Source: CAVXHV01 sp963761445
GTDB taxonomy: Bacteria > Planctomycetota > Planctomycetia > Isosphaerales > Isosphaeraceae
DNA length: 64,000 bases
Direction: 5' to 3'
Assembly: GCA_963761445.1 (NCBI GenBank)
Contig: CAVXHV010000005.1
Location: 5,394,001 to 5,458,000 of the forward strand
This document shows, piece after piece, positions 25,379 to 34,225 of this stretch. Positions within the stretch are counted from its first letter, which is position 1, and every line of letters starts with the position of its first letter. The notes beneath the pieces are model-generated. The model did no database searches and was not told the DNA's origin. It saw nothing but the letters and a program-made list of their open reading frames with translations. The position numbers and the translations under genes are program-made.

Positions 25379-28300
25379 ATGTCGAAACCCCGCTCCGCCC
25401 TCCGGCAGTTTCTCGCCTCTTCACGTCAGCCCCAAAACGCCATCCTTCGCCCGCCTCGCCGGCAACGATTCAGGGGCTTCTTGCCAATCTGGGAGCGGAT
25501 GGAAGAGCGGACATTGCTCGCGACCATGATCTGGGCGAATCCCCTGGGTGGTGTGTGGGATGTCGCCAGCAATTGGGTCAACCAGGCTAACCCGGCCAAC
25601 CAGCACGTGCCGACAGCCTCGGACGACGCCGAGATCGATGACACGGGCATCACGGTCACGTTCTCGTCCGGTGACGACGATTCTGTTTACAACCTGTGCA
25701 GTCAAGCCACCTTGGACCTTTCGTCCGGCACGCTCAGCGTCACGGGGACAATTCAGTCGTCGGGCGGACAGTTGACATTGGAAGGAGCGACGCTCGCCGG
25801 CGCTATAATCGCCGCGGGCACGACGTTGGTGGGTCAGAGCGGCACCCTCGATGGAGTGACGATCGACGGCAACTTACAGGTCACCGGCGACAACAGCCTG
25901 ACAGTGCAGAACGGCCTGACGGTGGGCGGCACGGTGACGCTGGGTGACGCATCCAGCATCGGCTACCTGATTTTCAACGGCAACCAGACCTTGGGGGGAA
26001 CGGGCACCGTCGCCTTCAGCGGCGCCTCGTACACCCCGTACTACGCCTACTACAACGGCCTGTTCGTGGCCTCGGCCAACCTCACGATCGGCCCGGGCGT
26101 GACCGTGGATGGCCAACTGGGGATCATCGGCTATTCGTCCCCATATCAGGGTTCGCCCGGCTGCACCGTCATCAACCAGGGGACCATCCAGGCCGATGTC
26201 AGCGGGGGGAGCATCACCATCGACGGGACCGGCGACCAGAACGCCGGTTCCATCAATGCGGTCAACGGAGCAACGCTCGCGCTCGAGACCACCCTCAGCA
26301 ACACCGGCACTGTGTCCGTGGACGATCTGAGCAGCCTTTCCGGCGGAGGAACACTTTCCGGAGGGACACTCGCGACTCAGACCGGCGCGAGCATCGCGAA
26401 CGTGACCTTGGACGGAGTGACGGTCGATGGCAACTGGCAGGTGACCGGCGATCAGTCCGCCACGGTTGAGGACGGCATGACCTTGAACGGCACGTTGTCG
26501 CTCGGTGACGCATCCAGCATCGGCTACCTGAATTTCAGGGGCAGCCAGACCTTGGGGGGAACGGGAACGGTTGCCTTCAGTAGCGCCTCGATCGCTCAGT
26601 ACTACCCCGCCTACAACGGCCTGTTCGTCGCGATTTCCGGGACCACGCTCACGATCGGCCCGGGCGTGACCGTCGATGGCCAACTGGGGATCATCGGCTA
26701 TTCGTCCCCCTATCAGGGCTCGCCCGTCTGCAGCGTCGTCAACCAGGGGACAATCCAGGCCGACGAGAGCGGCACGACCATCACGATCGACGGGACCGGT
26801 GACCAGAACACCGGTACCCTCAATGCGCTGAACGGAGCAACGCTCTTGTTGCAGGGGAGCGACTGGCTGGATAGCGGTGTGAACTATCTCGATGCGACGA
26901 GCACCTTCTCCCTTGGTGCATCGTTCTCGAACAGCGGCAACACTCTCGCACTGACGGGCCCCGGTACGTTCACTTTGAGTGGGACAATCCAGGGCGGAAC
27001 AATCAACGTGCCCGTCGGGACCACATTCGACCCGTCCGGCACTCTGGACGGAGTGACAGTCGATGGCAACTGGCAGGTGACGGGCACTCAGTCCGTCACG
27101 GTTGAGGACGGCCTGATCTTGGACGGCACGTTGTCGCTGGGTGACGCATCCAGCATCGGCTACCTGACCTTCAGCGGCAACCAGACCTTGGGGGGAACGG
27201 GCACCGTCGCCTTCAGCGGCGCCTCGTACACCCCGTACTACGCCTACTACAACGGCCTGTTCGTGGCCTCGGCCAACCTCACGATCGGCCCGGGCGTGAC
27301 CGTGGATGGCCAACTGGGGATCATCGGCTATTCGTCCCCATATCAGGGTTCGCCCGGCTGCACCGTCATCAACCAGGGGACCATCCAGGCCGATGTCAGC
27401 GGGGGGAGCATCACCATCGACGGGACCGGCGACCAGAACGCCGGTTCCATCAATGCGGTCAACGGAGCAACGCTCGCGCTCGAGACCACCCTCAGCAACA
27501 CCGGCACTGTGTCCGTGGACGATCTGAGCAGCCTTTCCGGCGGAGGAACACTTTCCGGAGGGACACTCGCGACTCAGACCGGCGCGAGCATCGCGAACGT
27601 GACCTTGGACGGAGTGACGGTCGATGGCAACTGGCAGGTGACCGGCGATCAGTACGCCACGGTTGAGGACGGCATGACCTTGGACGGCACGTTGTCGCTC
27701 GGTGACGCATCCAGCATCGGCTACCTGAATTTCAGGGGCAGCCAGACCTTGGGGGGAACGGGAACGGTTGCCTTCAGTAGCGCCTCGATCGCCCAGTACT
27801 ACCCCGCCTACAACGGCCTGTTCGTCTCGATTTCCGGGACCACCCTCACGATCGGCCCGGGCGTGACCGTCGATGGCCAACTGGGGATCATCGGCTATTC
27901 GTCCCCCTATCAGGGTTCGCCCGTCTGCAGCGTTGTCAACCAGGGGACAATCCAGGCCGACGAGAGCGGCACGACCATCACGATCGACGGCACCGGTGAC
28001 CAGAACACCGGTACCCTCAATGCGCTGAACGGAGCAACGCTCTTGTTGCAGGGGAGCGACTGGCTGGATAGCGGTGTGAACTATCTCGATGCGACGAGCA
28101 CCTTCTCCCTTGGTGCATCGTTCTCGAACAGCGGCAACACTCTCGCACTGACGGGCCCCGGTACGTTCACTTTGAGTGGGACAATCCAGGGCGGAACAAT
28201 CAACGTGCCCGTCGGGACCACATTCGACCCGTCCGGCACTCTGGACGGAGTGACAGTCGATGGCAACTGGCAGGTGACGGGCACTCAGTCCGTCACGGTT

Positions 28301-29197
28301 GAGGATGGCCTGACCTTGGACGGCACGTTGTCGCTAGGTGACGCATCCAGCATCGGCTACCTGATTTTCAACGGCAACCAGACCTTGGGGGGAACTGGCA
28401 CCGTCGCCTTCAGCGGCGCCTCGTACACCCCGTACTACGCCTACTACAACGGCCTGTTCGTGGCCTCGGCCAACCTCACGATCGGCCCGGGCGTGACCGT
28501 CGACGGCCAACTGGGGATCATCGGCTATTCGTCCCCATATCAGGGTTCGGCCGGCTGCACCGTCATCAACCAGGGGACGATCCAGGCCGACTCGAGCGGC
28601 GGGAGCATCACGATCGACGGCACCGGCGACCAGAACGCCGGTTGCCTCAGTGCGCTTAACGGAGCAACGCTCTCACTCGAGAGCACCCTCAGCAACACCG
28701 GCACGGTGTCCGTCGACGCCACGAGCAGCCTTTCCGGCGGAGGAACGCTTTCCGGAGGGACACTCGCGACTCAGACCGGGGCGAGCATCGCGAGCGTGAC
28801 CCTGGACGGCGTGACCGTCGACGGCAACTGGCAGGTGAACGGCGATCAGTACGCCACGGTTGAGGACGGCCTGACCTTGGACGGCACGTTGTCGCTCGGT
28901 GACGCATCCAGCATCGGCTACCTGAATTTCAGGGGAAGCCAGACCTTGGGGGGAACGGGAACGGTTGCCTTCAGTCAGCGCCTCGGTCGGCTACTACACC
29001 ATCGACTACAACGGCCTGTTCGTCGCGATTTCCGGGACCACGCTCACCATCGGCCCGGGCGTGACCGTCGATGGCCAACTGGGGATCATCGGCTATTCGT
29101 CCCCCTATCAGGGTTCGCCCGTCTGCAGCGTTGTCAACCAGGGGACAATCCAGGCCGACGAGAGCGGCACGACCATCACGATCGACGGCACCGGTGA
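25379..29197 (+). CDS. Giant LEPR-XLL repeat protein, segment 1 (N-terminus)
   Basis: This 1272-residue frame starts MSKPRSALRQFLASSRQPQN with a basic leader and the LEPR-XLL-like motif LPIWERMEERTLLAT near residue 45. A short beta-rich unit (MIWANPLGGVWDVASNWVNQ) is followed by a repeating beta-solenoid: NQTLGGTGTVAFSGASYTPY, LTIGPGVTVDGQLGIIGYSS, VVNQGTIQADESGTTITIDG and so on. The 399-residue unit is repeated in tandem. At 28976 an additional C (agtCagcgcc versus agtagcgcc in earlier copies) shifts the frame and translation ends at 29197. It would be a secreted or surface adhesin-like protein; the continuation is in the next three segments. Confidence 0.8.
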   Translation: MSKPRSALRQFLASSRQPQNAILRPPRRQRFRGFLPIWERMEERTLLATMIWANPLGGVWDVASNWVNQANPANQHVPTASDDAEIDDTGITVTFSSGDDDSVYNLCSQATLDLSSGTLSVTGTIQSSGGQLTLEGATLAGAIIAAGTTLVGQSGTLDGVTIDGNLQVTGDNSLTVQNGLTVGGTVTLGDASSIGYLIFNGNQTLGGTGTVAFSGASYTPYYAYYNGLFVASANLTIGPGVTVDGQLGIIGYSSPYQGSPGCTVINQGTIQADVSGGSITIDGTGDQNAGSINAVNGATLALETTLSNTGTVSVDDLSSLSGGGTLSGGTLATQTGASIANVTLDGVTVDGNWQVTGDQSATVEDGMTLNGTLSLGDASSIGYLNFRGSQTLGGTGTVAFSSASIAQYYPAYNGLFVAISGTTLTIGPGVTVDGQLGIIGYSSPYQGSPVCSVVNQGTIQADESGTTITIDGTGDQNTGTLNALNGATLLLQGSDWLDSGVNYLDATSTFSLGASFSNSGNTLALTGPGTFTLSGTIQGGTINVPVGTTFDPSGTLDGVTVDGNWQVTGTQSVTVEDGLILDGTLSLGDASSIGYLTFSGNQTLGGTGTVAFSGASYTPYYAYYNGLFVASANLTIGPGVTVDGQLGIIGYSSPYQGSPGCTVINQGTIQADVSGGSITIDGTGDQNAGSINAVNGATLALETTLSNTGTVSVDDLSSLSGGGTLSGGTLATQTGASIANVTLDGVTVDGNWQVTGDQYATVEDGMTLDGTLSLGDASSIGYLNFRGSQTLGGTGTVAFSSASIAQYYPAYNGLFVSISGTTLTIGPGVTVDGQLGIIGYSSPYQGSPVCSVVNQGTIQADESGTTITIDGTGDQNTGTLNALNGATLLLQGSDWLDSGVNYLDATSTFSLGASFSNSGNTLALTGPGTFTLSGTIQGGTINVPVGTTFDPSGTLDGVTVDGNWQVTGTQSVTVEDGLTLDGTLSLGDASSIGYLIFNGNQTLGGTGTVAFSGASYTPYYAYYNGLFVASANLTIGPGVTVDGQLGIIGYSSPYQGSAGCTVINQGTIQADSSGGSITIDGTGDQNAGCLSALNGATLSLESTLSNTGTVSVDATSSLSGGGTLSGGTLATQTGASIASVTLDGVTVDGNWQVNGDQYATVEDGLTLDGTLSLGDASSIGYLNFRGSQTLGGTGTVAFSQRLGRLLHHRLQRPVRRDFRDHAHHRPGRDRRWPTGDHRLFVPLSGFARLQRCQPGDNPGRRERHDHHDRRHR

Positions 29198-30330
29198 CCA
29201 GAACACCGGTACCCTCAATGCGCTGAACGGAGCAACGCTCTTGTTGCAGGGGAGCGACTGGCTGGATAGCGGTGTGAACTATCTCGATGCGACGAGCACC
29301 TTCTCCCTTGGTGCATCGTTCTCGAACAGCGGCAACACTCTCGCACTGACGGGCCCCGGTACGTTCACTTTGAGTGGGACAATCCAGGGCGGAACAATCA
29401 ACGTGCCCGTCGGGACCACATTCGACCCGTCCGGCACTCTGGACGGAGTGACAGTCGATGGCAACTGGCAGGTGACGGGCACTCAGTCCGTCACGGTTGA
29501 GGATGGCCTGACCTTGGACGGCACGTTGTCGCTAGGTGACGCATCCAGCATCGGCTACCTGATTTTCAACGGCAACCAGACCTTGGGGGGAACTGGCACC
29601 GTCGCCTTCAGCGGCGCCTCGTACACCCCGTACTACGCCTACTACAACGGCCTGTTCGTGGCCTCGGCCAACCTCACGATCGGCCCGGGCGTGACCGTCG
29701 ACGGCCAACTGGGGATCATCGGCTATTCGTCCCCATATCAGGGTTCGGCCGGCTGCACCGTCATCAACCAGGGGACGATCCAGGCCGACTCGAGCGGCGG
29801 GAGCATCACGATCGACGGCACCGGCGACCAGAACGCCGGTTGCCTCAGTGCGCTTAACGGAGCAACGCTCTCACTCGAGAGCACCCTCAGCAACACCGGC
29901 ACGGTGTCCCTGGACGCTTTGAGCAGCCTTTCCGGGGGAGGAACGCTTTCCGGAGGGACCCTCGCGACTCAGACCGGGGCGAGCGTCGCGAACGTGACCC
30001 TCGACGGCGTGACGGTCGATGGCAACTGGCAAGTGACCGGCAATCAGTCCGTCACGGTTGAGGACGGACTGACCTTGGACGGGACGTTGTCGCTCGGTGA
30101 CGCATCCAGCATCGGCTACCTGACTTTCAGGGGAAGCCAGACCTTGGGGGGAACGGGAACGGTTGCCTTCAGTCAGCGCCTCGGTCGGCTACTACACCAT
30201 CGACTACAACGGCCTGTTCGACGCGATTTCCGGGACCACGCTCACGATCGGTCCAGGCGTGAATGTGGACGGGGAACTGGGGGTGATCGGCTACTCATCC
30301 CCGAATCAGGGTTCGCCCGCGGACGTGGTT
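25840..30330. repeat. Tandem repeat, 1197-bp unit, about 3.7 copies
   Basis: Homologous positions recur at 1197-bp steps (for example 26109 and 27306; 26884 and 28081) and then at 1198 bp (28081 to 29279; 28965 to 30163), because the last two units carry one additional C each. Each unit contains two half-repeats of about 600 bp. Identity between units is very high at the DNA level, implying recent expansion or gene conversion and a risk of assembly error. Confidence 0.85.
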
Positions 30331-30449
30331 GTCAACGAGGGGACGATCCAGGCCGATGTCAGCGGGGGCAGCATCACGATCGAAGCGAACGGCGGAGCCT
30401 TTCAAAACAGCGGCACAGTCAACTCGAGCGCCGGGGCGATCAGCATTGA
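28965..30449 (+). CDS. Giant LEPR-XLL repeat protein, segment 2
   Basis: This is a continuation of the solenoid in the +1 frame from about 28976. It reads VGYYTIDYNGLFVAISGTTL, then the same repeat sequence as segment 1, up to a second additional C at 30174. After that the frame becomes arginine-rich and ends at 30449. The apparent start codon at 28965 is incidental; no ribosome site supports separate expression. Confidence 0.6.
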   Translation: MPSVSASVGYYTIDYNGLFVAISGTTLTIGPGVTVDGQLGIIGYSSPYQGSPVCSVVNQGTIQADESGTTITIDGTGDQNTGTLNALNGATLLLQGSDWLDSGVNYLDATSTFSLGASFSNSGNTLALTGPGTFTLSGTIQGGTINVPVGTTFDPSGTLDGVTVDGNWQVTGTQSVTVEDGLTLDGTLSLGDASSIGYLIFNGNQTLGGTGTVAFSGASYTPYYAYYNGLFVASANLTIGPGVTVDGQLGIIGYSSPYQGSAGCTVINQGTIQADSSGGSITIDGTGDQNAGCLSALNGATLSLESTLSNTGTVSLDALSSLSGGGTLSGGTLATQTGASVANVTLDGVTVDGNWQVTGNQSVTVEDGLTLDGTLSLGDASSIGYLTFRGSQTLGGTGTVAFSQRLGRLLHHRLQRPVRRDFRDHAHDRSRRECGRGTGGDRLLIPESGFARGRGCQRGDDPGRCQRGQHHDRSERRSLSKQRHSQLERRGDQH

Positions 30450-33400
30450 GACCGGCAGCTACGGCACGGTGAACAGTGGCACCCTCGCCGCCGGGCCTAC
30501 GGGCACTCTCGCCATCACCGGTCCCTACTCTCAATGCGCCAGCGGCACGTTCGACGAAGTTCTGGGTGGGTCGACCACAGGTCTGTACGGACAAACGTCG
30601 ATCAGCGGAACGGCGTCGCTCAACGGGAATCTGAACGTCAGTGAAGCCAACGGCTTTTCGCCGAGCACGGGAAACATTTTCACGTTCCTGACCTACACAT
30701 CGGAAACCGGACAGTTCACCAATGACACGGGGCTCCTGTTGAGCGACTCGACGGCGCTGCAGCCGGCGTTTAGCCCGACGAGTGTCACGCTGACCACCGT
30801 GATCAACGTCGTGCAAGCAACGCCGACGAGCGTTTACGTGGCCTCCAGCTACGCTGCTGACGCGCCGGGGACGGTGGTTACCTGGAGTGATGGCAGCACG
30901 CATACCGTCGGCTTCGACGCCTTCGGCACGATCCAGGCCGGAATCACCGCCGTTGCCGCGGGCGGCGCGGTGAATGTCGCTCCGGGCACGTATACCGAGC
31001 AGCTCACGATCGATCAGAACCTGAGCCTCATCGGCGCGGGGGTGTCCTCCGCCACGATCCAGGCCCCGATGAACTCAAGCGGCAACGAGATCGAGATCTC
31101 CGCCGGGGTCACCGTCACGATGTCCGGCTTGAATGTTGACGGTGCCAGCACCTCGACTGCCATCGACGTCAATGGTGGGGATCTTTCGGCCAGTAGCCTG
31201 GCGATCACCGGCTACAACGTCGGCATCTCGGTCGAGAATGCCGGTGCGGTCACGGTCACTGACAGCACGATTACAAGCGACGCCACCGGCATCCTGGTTG
31301 GCTCCGGCGAAAGCGACACCTGCACCGTGACGGCAGCGAACGACAGCTTCGCCGGTGACACGACTGGCGTGCAGAACAATCAGACCGCCGGGTCGCCCAA
31401 CGCCACGCTCAACTGGTGGGGCAGCCCCACCGGCCCGGCGAGCGCGAGCAACCCGGGCGGCACCGGAGCCGCAGCCGCAGGCAACGTCAGCTTCATCCCG
31501 TGGCTGGGCGATGCCAACATCGTTGCACCCGATTACCTCGTGTTCCTCTCCACAACCGGCGATCAGTACGCAGTGACAGCGAACAGCGGCAACACCGCTT
31601 TGCAAGTCACGCTCGACGGCGGTCCGGTGGGGTCGGTCTCGGGCGGCGACACGCTGGCATTTACCGGCAGCGGAGGAACAGTCACGATCAACGGCGAAAC
31701 GGGGGTGAGCAGCTCCGATGTCTTAGACATTAACGACACGTCGGTGCAGTTCGCCGCCGCTGACAGCCTCGCCGGATCCACGATCGATTTCACGGGTACC
31801 GCGATCACCCGCAATGTCGATGCCCAGGGCACGGTCAACACGTTCAATATCCAGGGTGCCGGCGCCAGCGGGCCATCCGGAAGCCTGGTCGGCGACACCG
31901 GCACGAATGCATTTGTGTTCAGCGGCTTGTCCAAACTGATCGGCGATATCCTGGGTGCCGGCTCGAGCACACTCGACTTCTCAGCCTACGGAAGCGGCGT
32001 GACCGTGAAGCTCGGGAATGGAACGAACGGGACCGCCACAGGCGCAAGCAGTACGGTCGCGGGAATCACGGCCGTGATCGGAAGCGCCTTCAACGACACC
32101 CTGAAGGCCGGCACGGTTCCCGGAGTTGCGCTGACGGGCGGCCTTGGCATCAACGCATTAAGCGGTACCGGCGCCGGCGACAGCGTGGTGGAATCGATCT
32201 CATCGATCTACACGTTGGCCAAGGGCAGCTTGACCGGCACGGGCTCGGCCAGCTTCACCGACAATCTGACCGGGATCAAGGTCGCCACACTATCCGGCTC
32301 AAGCGCCACGAGCAACAGCTTCACAGTCAGTGGCTGGACGGGCAGCGGCTCGCTCAGTTCCCCGGCCGGAACCGGCAGCGTCACGGCGAGCAAGAGCAAT
32401 AACTTCACACTGAGCGATACATCCTTGTCTGCCGGCAACGGCATGTCGCTGAGCTTGAGCGGAATCGCGACCGCCGACCTCACAATCTCAACCACGGGGC
32501 ACACCTTCACCGAGACCGGCTGGACCGGCAGCGGGTCGCTTACCGGGACCTCCGCCACCGTCGCGGCGTCGAATCCGTCCGGCTTTACGCTCACCCCGAA
32601 CTCGCTTACAGCCGGTCCGATGTCGTTTTCCTTGAGCGGCGTCAGCACGGCGAATCTCACAGACACGAGCGGCGGCGGCAATGCGTTCGACATCACCGGT
32701 TGGACCGGCAAGGGCACGTTCACCGGCTCGTCGGAAACTTTGGTCGACAGTGTGGCGGCCAAGACGACGCTGACAAACACGTCCCTCGCTGTGACCGGCA
32801 ATCCCACGCTGACCCTGGCCGGGTTCACCGCGGCTGACCTCACCGACTCAACCGGCGGCAACACGTTCGTCGTCAGCGGCTGGACGGGAGGCGGCTCGCT
32901 CCAGGACACCGGGTCCAGCGCCGACACGGTCACCGCGAGCAAGAGCGAGGGTTTCACGCTGACAGACGGTTCGCTGTCATCGACCGACGGCATGAACCTC
33001 ACGCTCGGCGGCATCACGACCGCAAACCTCACCGACTCAGGCAGCGGCGGCAACTCCTTCATCGTGAGCGGCTGGACAGGGACGGGAACGCTCAAAGGCA
33101 CGGCCGAGACGCTGGTCGATTCGGTCGCAGCGGGCGTGACCCTGGCGAATTCATCTCTGGCCGTGACGGGCGGGGCGACGTTGACGTTGAACGGATTCAC
33201 AACCGCCAACTTGACCGACTCAGCCGGCGGCAACACCTTCACGGTCGGCGGCTGGACCGGGGGCGGCTCGCTCGCCGATACGGCCGCGGGCGGGGACATC
33301 GTGGCTGCGACCAAGTCTTCCGGCTACACGCTCGCCGACAACTCCCTGGCGTCCACGGACGGGATGTCTCTGGTCTTGAGCGGAATCACGACGGCCGATC

Positions 33401-33747
33401 TCACGGCCACGAGCGCGGGCAAAACATTCGATGTCAGCGCCTGGACGGGAAGTGGCTCCCTGACCGACACCGCGGCGACAGGCGACACGGTGACCGCTAC
33501 GAAGAGTGCCTCGATGACGCTGACTGGCTCATCGTTCTCCTCGACCGACGGCATGACGCTGACCCTCAGCAACTTCAAGACAGCCACTCTCACGGTGACG
33601 GCGTCGAGCGGCAATCCCTCGTACGTTGTCGACGCCAGCGCGTTCACGGGAGTCACGAATCTGACGGCCGGCGGAACGGCTAATGCAATCCTGTTCGGCG
33701 GCTCGACGAGCGGCAGCACACTCGAGCGCAACCGGCGCGGGCGATGA
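30163..33747 (+). CDS. Giant LEPR-XLL repeat protein, segment 3 (beta-helix and WTGxGSL repeats)
   Basis: From about 30174 this frame carries the end of the solenoid, then DAPGTVVTWSDGSTHTVGFD and a right-handed beta-helix (AVAAGGAVNVAPGTYTEQLT, TVTDSTITSDATGILVGSGE, LNWWGSPTGPASASNPGG). About nine divergent 60-70-residue repeats follow, each with S/T-GWTGxGxL, TLTxxSLxxxxG and LTLxGxTTANLT. It stops early because the frame is lost again near 33725 (STLERNRRGR instead of an expected SATGAGDDVLIGG). The apparent ATG at 30163 is not a true start. Confidence 0.65.
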   Translation: MPSVSASVGYYTIDYNGLFDAISGTTLTIGPGVNVDGELGVIGYSSPNQGSPADVVVNEGTIQADVSGGSITIEANGGAFQNSGTVNSSAGAISIETGSYGTVNSGTLAAGPTGTLAITGPYSQCASGTFDEVLGGSTTGLYGQTSISGTASLNGNLNVSEANGFSPSTGNIFTFLTYTSETGQFTNDTGLLLSDSTALQPAFSPTSVTLTTVINVVQATPTSVYVASSYAADAPGTVVTWSDGSTHTVGFDAFGTIQAGITAVAAGGAVNVAPGTYTEQLTIDQNLSLIGAGVSSATIQAPMNSSGNEIEISAGVTVTMSGLNVDGASTSTAIDVNGGDLSASSLAITGYNVGISVENAGAVTVTDSTITSDATGILVGSGESDTCTVTAANDSFAGDTTGVQNNQTAGSPNATLNWWGSPTGPASASNPGGTGAAAAGNVSFIPWLGDANIVAPDYLVFLSTTGDQYAVTANSGNTALQVTLDGGPVGSVSGGDTLAFTGSGGTVTINGETGVSSSDVLDINDTSVQFAAADSLAGSTIDFTGTAITRNVDAQGTVNTFNIQGAGASGPSGSLVGDTGTNAFVFSGLSKLIGDILGAGSSTLDFSAYGSGVTVKLGNGTNGTATGASSTVAGITAVIGSAFNDTLKAGTVPGVALTGGLGINALSGTGAGDSVVESISSIYTLAKGSLTGTGSASFTDNLTGIKVATLSGSSATSNSFTVSGWTGSGSLSSPAGTGSVTASKSNNFTLSDTSLSAGNGMSLSLSGIATADLTISTTGHTFTETGWTGSGSLTGTSATVAASNPSGFTLTPNSLTAGPMSFSLSGVSTANLTDTSGGGNAFDITGWTGKGTFTGSSETLVDSVAAKTTLTNTSLAVTGNPTLTLAGFTAADLTDSTGGNTFVVSGWTGGGSLQDTGSSADTVTASKSEGFTLTDGSLSSTDGMNLTLGGITTANLTDSGSGGNSFIVSGWTGTGTLKGTAETLVDSVAAGVTLANSSLAVTGGATLTLNGFTTANLTDSAGGNTFTVGGWTGGGSLADTAAGGDIVAATKSSGYTLADNSLASTDGMSLVLSGITTADLTATSAGKTFDVSAWTGSGSLTDTAATGDTVTATKSASMTLTGSSFSSTDGMTLTLSNFKTATLTVTASSGNPSYVVDASAFTGVTNLTAGGTANAILFGGSTSGSTLERNRRGR

Positions 33748-34150
33748 CGTGTTGATCGGCGGTTCGGGCAAGGACACGCTCACCGACACCGGGACTGGCT
33801 ACAACATCCTGATCGGCGGCGGCGGAGTCGATACGCTCACAGGCAACGGCAATGACATCCTGATCAGTGGGACCACCAGCTATTACAGCAACACGAGTGC
33901 CAGCATCGCGGCGCTCGACGCCATCCTCGCCGAGTGGTCTTCGAGTGATTCCTACTCAATGCGACTGAGCGAGATCTCAAGCGGTGTTGGGCCCGGCGGC
34001 ACGGACGCCCTCAATTCGTCCACGTGCCAGTCGGATGGCGTGGCCAACACCGTGAGCGATGGAGCCTCGGGGGCGCAGAACAACTGGTTGATCGTCAACT
34101 CGAAGGACAAGGTAACGAAGCAGAGTAACGAAACGGAAACCATCATCTGA
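33683..34150 (+). CDS. Giant LEPR-XLL repeat protein, segment 4 (RTX-like C-terminus)
   Basis: The true content begins near 33730 with SATGAGDDVLIGGSGKDTLT, then YNILIGGGGVDTLTGNGNDI. These GG-x-G-x-D nonapeptides resemble calcium-binding RTX repeats. The terminal domain follows (IAALDAILAEWSSSDSYSMR, then ALNSSTCQSDGVANTV and NNWLIVNSKDKVTKQSNETE) and ends at 34150. The same tail is known on other planctomycete LEPR-XLL proteins. The three +1 shifts in the gene sum to three, so this tail is back in the frame of segment 1. Confidence 0.65.
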   Translation: MQSCSAARRAAAHSSATGAGDDVLIGGSGKDTLTDTGTGYNILIGGGGVDTLTGNGNDILISGTTSYYSNTSASIAALDAILAEWSSSDSYSMRLSEISSGVGPGGTDALNSSTCQSDGVANTVSDGASGAQNNWLIVNSKDKVTKQSNETETII

Positions 34151-34225
34151 TCAAGAGGCCCGGTCCGAACGTGCCAGCGGCTGCTTGGGTCTGATACTGC
34201 GAGCCGAGCCAGACCGATCGTTGTC

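Noticed and set aside
25874..27880. Long open frame of 668 codons on the minus strand, opposite the giant LEPR-XLL gene
   Set aside because: It follows the 1197-bp repeat exactly, has no start signal or domain, and is explained by codon bias of the plus-strand repeat.
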